Positions 21,855-33,675 of a stretch of 64,000 bases of DNA are shown here, piece by piece. Source of the stretch: Lepiota brunneoincarnata (Eukaryota > Basidiomycota > Agaricomycetes > Agaricales > Agaricaceae); the NCBI GenBank assembly GCA_023014365.1, contig JAEBUN010000026.1, positions 620,001 to 684,000 of the forward strand, read 5' to 3'. Both the position numbers and the translations under genes were made by a program. The notes beneath the pieces are model-generated. The model made no database searches. It saw only the letters and a list, made by a program, of their open reading frames with translations, and was not told where the DNA came from. Positions within the stretch are counted from its first letter, which is position 1; every line of letters starts with the position of its first letter.

Positions 21855-22587
21855 TGTAGAGATTGCCAATCAGCTGCTTGAGAAAATGGCAACCTCTCGG
21901 AATCTTGCAGTTACCATCAACCCAGATCAGTAACGACGCTCAGAGCGCCCATCAAATTATCTTTTACCCTTCCTATTTCAAAATTTATGACTCTTTTCCA
22001 TTCCTGTTTCACCTCCTTGGTCATTATAATGTAGTTCTAATGTATAGCATGCTGTACCGTGGGTTAAATATTTATATTTTATCTCATCAGCTTGTCATAC
22101 CCCAGTCTATACCACTCTTGCCTTTCTCTCTTTTTCCTCTCTGCTACCAAGTCTTGTAATCATGTTTCTCATTTATTCAGCTCCTGTTTCATGTTCCTTT
22201 TGTCTTGGTTTGTAGTAATCCTTCATTCTAGGACTTAGTCTGGAATAATTAGTTTTATTTCTTCTCATCTGTCTCTCTTGAAATAACCGTCAAAAATCTA
22301 TTTCTTTCATCATATATAAAGCATGTACATCTGGTAGTAGTACTCCAGCGAATTAACAACTCATCTCATTCGTCTTGAACTATCTGAAAACACACTCCGA
22401 TTTATTCACATTTTATCAACAATTTTTATTTGTACCAAATCTATCCTCTAAAAAGCTCTTACTCCTCCACTTGTTACCTGACCATTTCGACTCCTCAGTC
22501 ACTCACCATTGGTTTAGAAGCCCAGTAGTCAGTGTATTGGACCACACTTGCATTTTTGTTGAAGCTAGGAGAGGCATTCTCCTTTCA
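21855..22587 (+). repeat. E2 5' LTR
   Basis: 733 bp; contains a TATATAAAG box near 22312. The 3' partner at 39010-39742 keeps several CpG sites that are TpG or CpA here. Just inside lies ACTGGAGCCCACCATG, a possible tRNA-type primer site because TGG begins three bases after the LTR. Confidence 0.88.
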
Positions 22588-22784
22588 ACTGGAGCCCACC
22601 ATGAGGGGCTTCAAAATCAAATTTTTTGCTCATCATACCTTGTAACCTTGCCCAGGAAGTTACCCTATCACTTCACAATCCACAGAACCTTTCTCTCAAC
22701 ACTCTAGCGACTGCTGACAAATTCTTCTCATTTATTTCGGACCCCAGTAACCCCTCAGACACATCCTTTCATCTTGATACCACC

Positions 22785-24155
22785 ATGGCTGATAATGGCG
22801 GACAAATACCTGGTGATTTCGATGGTGGCGATCAGCACCCACAAGGAGACCATCAGGAACAAGCTAACCCACCAATGTATGGAGCTCAACATTTTCTGTT
22901 CCCACCTAATCAGCCAGGTCCTGGATTTCATCCTGCCCAATTCCCCCTCCCTGCCAGTGGTCTTCCCCTTCAGCCTCCTAATCCTCACCATATGCCATCT
23001 CATTTTGATTGTAATGTGCCAAAATTTGATGGGCACCCCAGGTCACTCACAAGGTTCTTCGAGGAAATAGAGATGCTTGGAAGGGAATGCAGACTCAACG
23101 ACAGGGACCATATCCTCCACACACTCCAGTATCTTGATAGTCAGGAGTATGACTCATGGAATAGCTGTCCTGCAGCTGCCAGTGCCAACTGGATTCAGTT
23201 TAAAGAAGAAATTACTGCTATGTACCCAGGAGCAGAAGATGATGCAAAATTTAATGTCACAGACCTTGAGGTTTTCGTCAAAAAACATGCTGCCACACCC
23301 ATGCGAGATCACTTCCAGTTTGGGGAGTACTATTGCAAATTCTTGCCACGAGCGACCTGGTTGTTGAATCGTAATTTAATTTTGCAGCAAGAGTGAAATA
23401 AGCTCTTCCTCAGCGGTTTCCATATCAATTTTTGGCAGCAGCTCCATACACAGCTTCACATTCAGGACCCGAGGCATCCTATGGATGACCCATGGGATAT
23501 TGGTGTTGTAGAGGAAGCTGCACAATTTTTATTGGAAGGAACTGGATCCAGATATACTCTAAACTTACCTGCCATTCCTCCTCAAATTCCAGCTGCTCCT
23601 GTCACCCCCTTCAATCCATTGCCTTGCCCAACCTTTGATATGTCCTCCCTTGAGCAAATCTTGACTTCAGACACATTCCTGAATTGCTTGGCTGGAAAAC
23701 TCGCAGTACCAGCTTGTAACAATCCTCAGCCTTTGTATCAGTCTCCATTCCAACAGAATCCTCAGGAAAATCGACAAACTTGGCCTTGTGGCTTTTGCTC
23801 TAGCACAGATCACATGTTCCAACAATGCCCTGGCCTTGATGACTACATCCGTCAAGGTTTATGCATCTGGGATGGGAGTAATTGCATTTGTATGCCAGAT
23901 AACACCCAGATTTCGCCTCAGACTGCCCCTGGTCGAAATATGAGGGAGAGGATTGATAATTGGCATAGAAATCACTCACAAACAAATACCTCAGCCCAAG
24001 CAAACATGCTCCAAGTATCTCCATTGCATCCCATCACTCCCAGCTCGTTTACCAACCCTATCGCGTCCACTATGCCATATTCCACTTCCCAGTTCTCCCC
24101 AGATGAAGAAGAAATTCATAGGCTCAAAGCAATCACCCTAGCCACTATGAAATGA
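22785..24155 (+). pseudogene. E2 gag
   Basis: Begins at ATG 22785 (the frame is open from 22626). Pro/Gln-rich N-terminus, then a gag-like helical region (about 23000-23390). TGA at 23394-23396 interrupts the frame, which continues unchanged through 23481-24155. A Cys-rich CGFCSSTDHMFQQC (about 23790-23830) looks like a gag zinc knuckle. Another TGA ends it at 24153-24155. Confidence 0.75.
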
Positions 24156-24617
24156 CAGGACGAGATCAGGAAACGTGCAGGGGGTGCAGGAAAGGTCAAG
24201 AACTCACAAGCGAATGTTAAACTGCCCATTTCAACCCCAAACAATCCCCAGAACCCTCTGACTCATTCCCCATCTTTTCCTTCCAAACCAACCCCTCCTT
24301 TGAAACCCACTCTTCCTTCACCTGATACCCATTCCCAAAGTCAACAGTATCGATTCGCTGCACCTATAGAGGACTCCCAAACCATCCGAAACGTCATATA
24401 GCGAAGTCTTGATAGTTCAGTCACCCTCACACAAAGAGAACTCTATGCCATCACTCCAGAAGTCAGAAAACACATCAAGGAGCAAGTAACCACTCACAGG
24501 GTTCCTATAGGATCTCCAGCAGCCACTTCTTCACTCGAAAACGCTGAAATCGAAGCTGATCTAGCCCCATCTTCCTTCATCCAACACCAACCACCTTCCC
24601 CTCCCAATCCTCTTGTT

Positions 24618-27321
24618 GTGGCCAACCCTGTTGAAGAACTTTGCACAATTCCTTTAGAACTTGATGGGAAACTCACTGTGGAAGCTATCCTTGATGAAGG
24701 TTTGCAAATTATTGTGATCCGGTATGAAATCTGGGAGAAATTATGCCTTCCACTTTTCAGGGACCAGGGTATGGTCATGGAAGCTGCTAACAGGTCCAAA
24801 GAATTAACTCTAGGGCAACTTCGAGATCTCCCTGTGTGCATTGGGAGCAGTATTTTTATCTCCAAGTCCAGGTCTTTGATCATGCACCTTATGACATGCT
24901 GCTTGGCCATCCTTTCCTCACCCTCACTCAAGCCAAAACTCACCATTATGCAAATGGTGATTCCCATCTCACACTCTTTGACCCTAATTCCAAAGAAATT
25001 ATCACTATTCCAACTTCCGTTCACAATCGGGTACCTGTCCAGTTGAATGGGGGTTTTTGAATATTGATGATTTGGTTCAGGGAAACCGAGGAGAGACATC
25101 ACCCTACCTTTCACATCAGCCAATCACACCATGCCATCAATCACCTTCCATATCCATCACACATCTATCCCTATCTATGATCTCCCCCATTGCCTTCACT
25201 GCTGCCTCAGATTTTAATCCTATCCACAAACCACAAGAAATATATGAGATTTCACTATTAAATAATGACTATCATATTTCAGAACCAGAGATTTCGACTT
25301 TAGCCTACAAGAAAGTCACCAACAAAGTCAAACCAGTTTCTACCACACTACCAGAGAACTACCAAATTGTATGCTGTATCCCAACTGATCTGCTTGCTTC
25401 CATGACTCCACTTCCCACACACCCTCCTGACTTCATTCCCAGCACTTGTTACACCTCTGAGCATATGGCATCGATGAATATCAATCCTGATGGCTTCTTA
25501 TGGCCTGAAGAGGAAAAACTTGTCCACCATGTTATCTGCACTCAGGAACTTGCCTTCGCCTGGTCTGAGGACAAGAAAGGAAAGTTCTCAAATGAATACT
25601 TTGACCCAATTGTCATTCCCACTATTGAACATGTTCCATGGTCGCTCCAAAACATCCCCATTCCCTCCGGTATTTTCCAGAAGGTTGTTGACATCATTAA
25701 ATCAAAAATAGCTGCTGGTGTCTATGAACCTTCTAGCTCATCCTATCATTCCCACTGGTTCTGTGTTCCTAAGAAGGATGGGAAATCACTATGACTTGTC
25801 CATGATCTTCAGCCCCTTAACACAGTTACTATCAAAGATGCTGGTGTACCTCCAATCATTGAAACCTATGCAGAATCCTTTGGTGGCCATTCTTGTTATG
25901 GGGTATTTGATTTATTTGTTGGGTTTGATCAGTGTGCCTTGGCACCTGAATCTTGCGATCTCACCACGTTCCAAACTCCTCTCAGCACACTTTGTCTCAC
26001 ATCCATTCCTATGGGCTACTGTTATCAGAAGTCCCCTTAAATTCCCCTTATCAGAAGCCTCACCGGAAGGAACTCTTATCAGAAGCACCCAAGTAATCTA
26101 AATAGATAGAAGACCTGTCATCCTGAAACCATCAGAAGAACTATCAGAACAATCTATACTTAGATAGATAAGGATATGACTCACTTACCTGGGTCCAGAC
26201 ATATATAGTAGGAGCACAGCCACACATAGTAGTATATAAGGATACTGTACCATACCCTTGTATCCTTATCTTAGTGTTATACAGTTCTTGCCTCCTATAC
26301 CTCTTTGCCCTTAAACCGGCTGGACTATAGTGCTCTGTTGTCTCCAAGTCACGCCTAGTAGGACAGGACCAAGTCTGTATAGACATCCTGTGTCGAATGC
26401 CGTGCTACTCAAGAGCGAACCCCTAACCCGGGTAACAGCTACACCAACTCCCTCCAAATCCAGCATGGAGATCTTGCATTCCTACTTCAGGACGAAATTC
26501 CTCACATCACTGAACCCTGGGTTGATGATGTACTGGTCAAGGGTCCCAAAATGCGCTATGAAACTCTGGATGGCTTCAAAACACTTCCCAAAAATCCTGG
26601 AGTTCAATTATTCATTTTCAAGCACCTTCAGAATGTCTATAGGATCCTTCAGCAAATCAACCATGCTGGAGGAACATTTTCTGCTATTAAATCTTGCATT
26701 TGCATTCCTTTGGCAGTTACTGTTGGACATCTTTGCACATATGAAGGATAACTACCAGACACCTCCAGAGTGCAGAAAATCATTGATTGGCCCTCCTGCT
26801 CTGATCTCATTGAAGTGCAAGGCTTTCTCGGCACCCTTGGCACCATTCACATTTTTATTCCGAATTTTTCCTCAATTTCTCGACCCCTGGTTAGGCTCAC
26901 AAGGAAAGGAGTGGAATTTCAATTTGGAGAAGAGGAATTAGCTGCTATGAATGAGTTGAGGGAGCTGGCTCAAAATTCCCCTTGTATTTGAGCCCTCAAT
27001 TATAACAGCACTAACAAGGTCATTCTAGGCGTCGATACTTCGAAATTTGCAGTTGGCTACATCCTCTCACAGTTAGGAGATGATTTGAAACGATATCCCT
27101 CAAGATTTGGATCGCTTACAGTCAATGATCATGAGTCTAGGTATTCTCAAGTGAAGTTGGAGTTATTTGGGTTGTTTAGACCGTTGAAAGATGTCAGGAT
27201 TTGGATTATTGGAGTAGGGAATTTGGTGGTTGAGGTGGATGCAAAGTACATCAAGGGTATGATTAATAATCCAGACATCCAACCCTCTGCTTTGATAAAT
27301 CGCTGGATTTCCGCAATTCTG
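24618..27321 (+). pseudogene. E2 pol, 5' part: protease-like, RT and RNase H
   Basis: A retropepsin-like segment lies around 24650-24960. RT starts at about 25560 and reads KKDGKSL, then TGA (25792-25794) where CGA would give Arg, then LVHDLQPLNTVTI. A solo LTR (26020-26437) splits the RT. Beyond it the catalytic motif is WVDDVLVKG (about 26518-26544), not YMDD as in E1 and E3, followed by VQGFLGTLGT (about 26815). RNase H-like sequence continues (about 27000-27321) until E3 interrupts it after AILLF. Confidence 0.8.
26015..26442 (+). mobile_element. Solo LTR (418 bp) inside E2 reverse transcriptase
   Basis: The LTR is 26020-26437 (TGTTATCAGAAG...CCGGGTAACA), GCTAC duplicated at 26015-26019 and 26438-26442. 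Same family as the inverted copy at 20599-20981. Confidence 0.88.
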
Positions 27322-27326
27322 CTATT

Positions 27327-28024
27327 TGTTATAAACAGTCCAGACCGGGAGGAACAAGAACTATTGTTCGACTTTACAAGATGGGTACAGGAGACTACAG
27401 ACCAACTATGGGCACAAGAATACGAAGACAAGGAAGGGGAATATTACACCGCCATGCAGGACCTGGCGAGAGAAGCAGGAATGGAGATAACCTTGGAGGA
27501 TATATTGGAATACCCCGAGGACGAGGAAGATAACCATGGATCAACCGACCCAACCTCCGATACGGATGGAAGCACTGAGAGAATGGAGAGCGAGAACGGA
27601 GAGGACTCCATGGAGATACAATCGGGAGAAGAAGATTATGAGTCAGAGGAAAGCGATGGAACATCGCACAGCAGTAGCAAGAGTACTGACTCATTGTAAT
27701 ATAAATAACACTAGGATGCCATCAGCCAGGATGTGCATCATGGTCAGGACTGCGCACGACCAGTAGAACAGCCAAGTAACCTATAACAAGTATATAGCAC
27801 CTCATAGGTATATAAGGCCTGTACAAGTAGAGATTAAAGCCCTAAGCTTTAATCTTGTTAACAGCGGTCGTTTACCTCTCTGCCTTAACTTGGCGTCTTC
27901 CCTCGTTATCTCATTGAGCGCGATCCACTAAGCTCTATAAGGCCAACCGTCTCGGACACCTTGTAGAGTGATTGAAGGCCGTCTCCAGTTATCCTCGGAT
28001 ACAGAAGGAGCACGGATCATAACA
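27327..28024 (+). repeat. E3 5' LTR
   Basis: 698 bp. TATATAAG at about 27809-27816, followed about 30 bp later by AAGCTTTAATCT (27844-27855), the probable RNA start. The first about 370 bp form an open acidic reading frame, discussed under ORF3. Confidence 0.92.
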
Positions 28025-28026
28025 TT

Positions 28027-28038
28027 AGATTAAAGCTT
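28027..28038 (+). other. E3 self-complementary primer binding site
   Basis: AGATTAAAGCTT starts two bases after the 5' LTR and is the exact reverse complement of AAGCTTTAATCT at 27844-27855, near the predicted RNA 5' end. Confidence 0.62.
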
Positions 28039-28214
28039 CCTTTGGACAACCTCCATCGTACACCCCGTGGTATCGGTACGCCTTGTCGCTACCCTTCCAC
28101 ACCGGCAGACGATACGCTTTATCGCTATCCGAGTGCCAACCGTATCTGACGACATGCCTTGTCGCTGTCCGGTGATACGCCCCCATAGAGCAGGCCACCA
28201 TACCCTCTGCACCC

Positions 28215-30019
28215 TTGGTCAGACGCACCGAAAGCGTTGATAGGTCATCCACACCTTTAAGTGTTGATTGGGATAACGCACCCGCAAGCGTTGTTTATTC
28301 ACCCTCACCTTCACCTTCGACTTCTTCCCTCTTCACCCTGTCTACAAACCGAAACGACCCCCTTGCCACCGACTACGAAGAATCCAACAGTTCTGACTGG
28401 TCGACAACCGACTCCGAACCCGACTTCACACCCCCTCCACCACGGACCCTAAAAAGAAAACAAAACCTATACCCCTCACTCGTTCACCCTCTGGTTCCGC
28501 ACCGTACCCTACACAACCTACCGAGAGAGTTCAACGTCGAACAGAAGACCCAGGATACCCAGCACCCCCAGCATCAGTTCTTCAATCCCTACCTAAACAA
28601 CCACCACCTGAAAGAACTGCCACCTCTACCCGCTCAAAGCTCGGGGAGCCAATTCATAGAACATCTACCCCATCCTCCGGTCCTCAACCCTCAACAAGTA
28701 CAAGAACTAGCGACAACACTTCGCAACAGAAACCCCCAAGAACATTCTCACCCCTCACATCACCACTTGGATCACCGGTACACTCACCGCCTCGATCCAG
28801 TTCCCCTGTACAATCCGAACCATCCGAAGTTAGCCCCACTACCGGGTCTATTCACACTTCCGACGAGGAATCCACAACCTCTAACATTAACAATATGGCC
28901 TCCTCCGCAAAAATCAACACACCCCCAACCTTTAATGGAGAGACCGACTACTTCCGCCTCTGGAAGGATGCAGTACAACTATACATTGATGCAAAGCCAG
29001 GAGCCTTTTCCGATGACAAGACCAAGATACAATTCGCCCTTTCATACATGTCCACCGGCCCCGCCGCAACATGGAGAGGAGCATTCTTGGAATCAAACAA
29101 AGAACTTGATGGAAGCCAGACCCTTCCGACATGGAAGAAATTTCTCGAAGGACTCGATACATCCTTCGCCCCAAACAATGTCCCCACCGATGCAATGGAC
29201 AGAATCCGCCACCTCAAACAGAATGGACGATATATCGATGATTACATATCCCAGTTCCAGATACTTGCCTATCAGGCCGACCTTGGAGATGGAGTGGCGG
29301 CGGTCAACTATTTCAAGAACGGGCTGGATCGCCCCGTCGCAATCAAGACAATTAGCCTCAATCCAGGAAACAAACTCAGCGACTGGTTCAAGCAAGCTCA
29401 AACAGCATATCAGATACTACAAACTCAACGCGACTATATGCAAACTCGAGGAACTCCCTTGTTTTCAACGACTTCGCGCACTCGCCCATTTAAAGGGAAA
29501 AGAAATGCTTTTACGCGCCGTGTCCCACTGCCCTATCAAGCAACAGACCCTAACGCAATGGATATTGACCAACTCGCCGAAGCAGTCTACAACCTCGACT
29601 TTGAGGACGAGCCAGATCTACTCGCTGAGGAAGCTGATGAAGACGAGGAGACCGAAGAAGACAGACTCCACCAGTTGGTACAAGAACGCACCCGCGAAGC
29701 CCTCAATGCAATCCTCACGGACGCCCAAAGAAAGGATCTCAAAGAAAAGAGATGCTTCAACTGCCGCAAGACTGGACACTTCGCCCACGAATGCCCCACC
29801 AAGAAGACAATATATCGCCGATCCGAATTACCCCGCAATTTGGATGCCAGAAACCGGTCAAATGCGATATCCAGAGGAAGACAAGCAAGCTACAGAAAGA
29901 AGAACTTGCTATACAACATACTAGAAGATGCAACCGACGAAGAAGTCAAGGACATCTACGAACATTTTGCAAATGAATCCAACCACCCAGACACCCCTCT
30001 GGTTAAGGATTTTGCCTAA
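28215..30019 (+). CDS. E3 gag (one probable indel in the N-terminal part)
   Basis: The capsid-like domain is in the frame of 28895-30019 (ATG at 28895), with LWKDAVQLY early, an acidic hinge near 29600-29660 and a CCHC knuckle CFNCRKTGHFAHEC at about 29756-29797. That frame is also open and protein-like upstream to about 28440 (Ser/Pro/Thr-rich). The first 75 or so codons (28215 to about 28430, including SSDWSTTDSEPDF) look natural in the other frame. The switch falls at a C5 run near 28430, so a one-base deletion is likely. If translation simply starts at 28895 the product is 374 aa and still complete for the core domain. Confidence 0.8.
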
Positions 30020-33000
30020 GGAGACTAGCCACCACGTCTAGCCCTCCACAAAGACCTCCTTCCCTTTCCTATTCACAAAATGATATTAATGTTGTAAAGT
30101 TACAGGAATCGTCAGCACGCGTAATACATCTACCCTGTCGAATCCGAAAACACAAATTCACTAAGGAAGGACCCGAAAGCGTGGAACTACTCGCCCTACT
30201 CGACTCAGGAGCAGCAGGAAACTTCATTGACCCCGGAATGGTCAAACAACATTCATTCAAAACAACACCCCTCGATCGACCCATCGAAGTACGAAATGCC
30301 GATGGATCTGTTAACGAAAATGGAACAGCCACCCACTACACGACCCTCAACCTAACGGTTAACGGGAAGAATATGGAGATCAAACCAAAAGTAGTCTCCC
30401 TCGGAAGCCCAAGACTTATCCTTGGATTCCCTTGGCTTGCAGAACACAACCCAGACATCGACTGGGATGCCAAACAACTACGCTGGAGAAACGAATGTTG
30501 GGACAACACTATATTCCGAGAACTCATCCAATCCATGGAACCCGATTGGATCTACAACAACCAACTCAACCACATCTCCACACTAGAGCCCACAAGCTTC
30601 GAAGAAATCAACTTCAAAGCCTCCGCATCACAATTCCTCGCCGTACAACACGGAGAAAAGAAAAATGACGACCCAAGAAAAGTTGTACCCACGGAATTCC
30701 ACGAATACCTCCCAGTATTTAGCAAGAAACAAGCCGAACGATTCCCCCCACAACAACCATGGGATCACAAAATTGAACTCAAGGAATCATTCAAACCAAT
30801 TGCCATGAAGTCCTACCGACTCTCCCTCAATGAAGAAAAGGAACTCGACACGTTCCTAGAAGAAAACCTTCAAAAGGGATACATTCGACCATCCGAATCG
30901 CCAATGGCATCACCTTTCTTCTTCATAGGAAAGAAAGACGGAAAACTACACCCCTGTCAAGACTACAGGTACCTCAACGAGCATACCGTCAAAAATGCAT
31001 ACAACCTTCCCCTCATCTCTCATATTCTCGACAAACTCCGAGGATCAAAATACTTTACCAAACTCGACGTACGAGCAGGATACAACAACATCTGCATACA
31101 CAAAGGAGATGAATGGAAAGGAGCCTTCAGGACACCCCGAGGATTATTCGAACCCACGGTTATATTCTTTGGAATGTGTAACTCCCCAGCAACATTCCAA
31201 ACCATGATGGACTCATTATTTCGAAAACTCATCGACAATGGAGGAGTAATCATTTACATGGACGACATCCTCATTCACGCAAAAACAAAACAAGAACTCC
31301 GACGCCTCACAAGAGAAGTACTCAAGATACTCAAGGACAACGATCTATATCTCAAAACCGAGAAATGCGAATTCGAGCAACAACGACTCGAATATCTAGG
31401 AGTTATTATCACTCCCGACTCAGTTTCGATGGACCCAGCAAAGCTCAAAGGCATCGCTGAATGGCCAACACCAACTACCCCACGCGACGTACGAAAATTC
31501 ATAGGATTTTGCAACTTCTATCGAAAATTCATACACCAATACGCCACATGGGCAAAACCTCTCAATGCCCTAATGTCCAAAACCAAGAAATTCGAATGGA
31601 CAGAAGAATGCCAGAACGCCTTCGATACTCTCAAGAGAAAATTCCAAAGCGAACCAGTATTAATGGTCCCCGACCGAAACAAACCCTTCGAAATCGAATG
31701 CGACGCATCACTATTTGCATCAGGAGCAGTCCTACTCCAACACGACAACAATGGAGTTAAACACCCAGTCGCATACTTCTCGAAAGGATTCTCACCAGCC
31801 GAATGCAACTATCATTGCTCCGAACAGGAACTCTTCGCCATTATCCGAGCACTCAAAGAATGGCGTCACCACATAGAAGGATCATCACACAAGACCATCG
31901 TATGGTCAGATCATGACAACCTTCACCGCTGGAGAAAACCTGAAGACCTCAGCAGAAGACAAGCCCGATGGATTGCCTACATGCAACGATTTGACATCGA
32001 AATCCGACATATCCCTGGAAAGAAAAATGGACCAGCAGATGCCCTTTCCAGACGACCCGATCATGAACCCAAGACAAGAGACAACAAACAGGTTGTTGCA
32101 CTCCCTGACAAATTCTTCACCCCAGAACAGCCACAACATATCCATATTATCGACGAAAATACTAAACAGGAAATAAAAGAGCTGTGGAAGAAAAAGAAAC
32201 AGACCGACATCGCCCAAGAAGATGACTCAGGACACCCACGTGTTCAAGGAAAACTATTTATACCACAAGATTTACACCTCAGACGCCGCTTACTGCAAAG
32301 AGTACACGACTCACCCACCGCAGGACACCCTGGAATCACAGAAACAACTAGAAAACTCCAGGAATACGCCTACTGGCCCGGGATGCGATCATTTGTCAAA
32401 AACTACGTCAAAGGATGTGGTGCTTGCCAACAATACAAGATCAATCACCACCCCCTAAAACCACCGCTTCAACCTATCCCTGGACCCCGTTCTACCCGTC
32501 CATTCTTGAACATCTCGATGGATCTTATCACAGACCTACCCCCGGACGGACCCCATGATTCTATACTGGTCGTGGTCAACCAGCTTACGAAGGGAATAAT
32601 TCTAGAACCTACTGCGAAAACCACCAACGCGGACAAGATCGCCGAAATTCTTATCAAACGGCTATTCTCTAGATTTGGCCTTCCCGAGAAAGTTCTCAGT
32701 GATCGCGACCCCAGATTCGCTGCCAAATCCATGAAAGAATTCTACAAACAACTCGGAATCGAACAAGCACTCTCTACCGCCTACCACCCCCAGACAGATG
32801 GACAAACAGAGCGATTCAATCAAGAAATAGAACTCTACCTTGGCATCTATTGCTCATCGAACCCGAACAAATGGGTAAAGGCACTCCCACTCCTGGAATA
32901 TGTCCACAACTCGAAAACACATGCCGAACACCAACATACCCCATTTGAACTCCTCTATGGATCAAGCCCCAAAGGATTTCCGACCTCTGAGGAACCAACG

Positions 33001-33675
33001 AACATTCCAGCAATAGGAGAGAAGTTTAAATACCTCGCCAAGATACGCCAAGAAGCCCAAGCTGCGCATGAACAAGCCAGACTAAAAATGGCTGCAAGAT
33101 ATAACCGGCCAGATATCAATCTAAAAGTTGGACAGAAGGTTTGGCTCGACAACCGCAACCTCCCAATTCAGTACGCCTCAAAGAAACTGGCCCAACGCCG
33201 AGAAGGTCCCTTCACCATAACAAGAAAACTCGGACCTGTAACCTATGAACTAAAATTACCCATCAAATGGAAGATCCACAACAAGTTTCATACGAGCCTC
33301 CTAATGCCTGCAGAAGAGAACGACACACATGGGGAATACAACACAGCCCCACCACCCGACCTTGTAAATGGAGAAGAAGAATACGAGGTCGAGTCAATAC
33401 TGCGCCACAGAAAATTCCGGAACAAGTATCAATTCCTAGTCAGATGGAAAGGATACCTTCCCACTGAGGATTCCTGGGAGCCAGAAGCAAACCTGGAGAA
33501 CGCCAAGGAAGTCATTGGAGAATATAAAAGGGCCCACAAATTAGACAACCCCACCAATGACCCAACCACCCAACACTCGAGCAACCACTCCAGACCTCCC
33601 AGAGCCAGACAACGATGGATGCCTTCTCATCCGGGAAAGAATCATATCCCTGGCGAACCGCATCACAGGAAATAG
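30007..33675 (+). CDS. E3 pol polyprotein: protease, RT, RNase H, integrase, chromodomain
   Basis: The frame is open from 30007, overlapping the gag end by 13 nt, to 33675 without a stop. Protease LLALLDSGAAGNF (about 30187-30225). RT with YMDDIL (about 31255-31272). RNase H region about 31660-32060. Integrase H2C2 zinc finger with HDSPTAGHPG and CGACQQYK (about 32307-32445), catalytic core with DLITDLPPD (about 32521) and the second Asp in LSDRDPRF (about 32695). Chromodomain EYEVESILRH (about 33379-33535), which in chromoviruses directs integration by binding modified histones. Nothing in the frame looks broken. A TTTT at 30010-30013 lets tRNA-Phe re-pair in the -1 frame, a candidate gag-pol frameshift site. 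Confidence 0.9.
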   Translation, partial: GFCLRRLATTSSPPQRPPSLSYSQNDINVVKLQESSARVIHLPCRIRKHKFTKEGPESVELLALLDSGAAGNFIDPGMVKQHSFKTTPLDRPIEVRNADGSVNENGTATHYTTLNLTVNGKNMEIKPKVVSLGSPRLILGFPWLAEHNPDIDWDAKQLRWRNECWDNTIFRELIQSMEPDWIYNNQLNHISTLEPTSFEEINFKASASQFLAVQHGEKKNDDPRKVVPTEFHEYLPVFSKKQAERFPPQQPWDHKIELKESFKPIAMKSYRLSLNEEKELDTFLEENLQKGYIRPSESPMASPFFFIGKKDGKLHPCQDYRYLNEHTVKNAYNLPLISHILDKLRGSKYFTKLDVRAGYNNICIHKGDEWKGAFRTPRGLFEPTVIFFGMCNSPATFQTMMDSLFRKLIDNGGVIIYMDDILIHAKTKQELRRLTREVLKILKDNDLYLKTEKCEFEQQRLEYLGVIITPDSVSMDPAKLKGIAEWPTPTTPRDVRKFIGFCNFYRKFIHQYATWAKPLNALMSKTKKFEWTEECQNAFDTLKRKFQSEPVLMVPDRNKPFEIECDASLFASGAVLLQHDNNGVKHPVAYFSKGFSPAECNYHCSEQELFAIIRALKEWRHHIEGSSHKTIVWSDHDNLHRWRKPEDLSRRQARWIAYMQRFDIEIRHIPGKKNGPADALSRRPDHEPKTRDNKQVVALPDKFFTPEQPQHIHIIDENTKQEIKELWKKKKQTDIAQEDDSGHPRVQGKLFIPQDLHLRRRLLQRVHDSPTAGHPGITETTRKLQEYAYWPGMRSFVKNYVKGCGACQQYKINHHPLKPPLQPIPGPRSTRPFLNISMDLITDLPPDGPHDSILVVVNQLTKGIILEPTAKTTNADKIAEILIKRLFSRFGLPEKVLSDRDPRFAAKSMKEFYKQLGIEQALSTAYHPQTDGQTERFNQEIELYLGIYCSSNPNKWVKALPLLEYVHNSKTHAEHQHTPFELLYGSSPKGFPTSEEPTNIPAIGEKFKYLAKIRQEAQAAHEQARLKMAARYNRPDINLKVGQKVWLDNRNLPIQYASKKLAQRREGPFTITRKLGPVTYELKLPIKWKIHNKFHTSLLMPAEENDTHGEYNTAPPPDLVNGEEEYEVESILRHRKFRNKYQFLVRWKGYLPTEDSWEPEANLENAKEVIGEYKRAHKLDNPTNDPTTQHSSNHSRPPRARQRWMPSHPGKNHIPGEPHHRK

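Noticed and set aside
22375..22707. ORF starting inside the E2 5' LTR
   Set aside because: It spans LTR and leader sequence, has no motif, and has only an LTR-internal counterpart at 39530-39817.
28215..29924. A single 569-aa protein encoded by this open frame
   Set aside because: Only its first about 75 codons look natural. The rest overlaps the clear gag frame (capsid domain and CCHC knuckle) and is its shadow.
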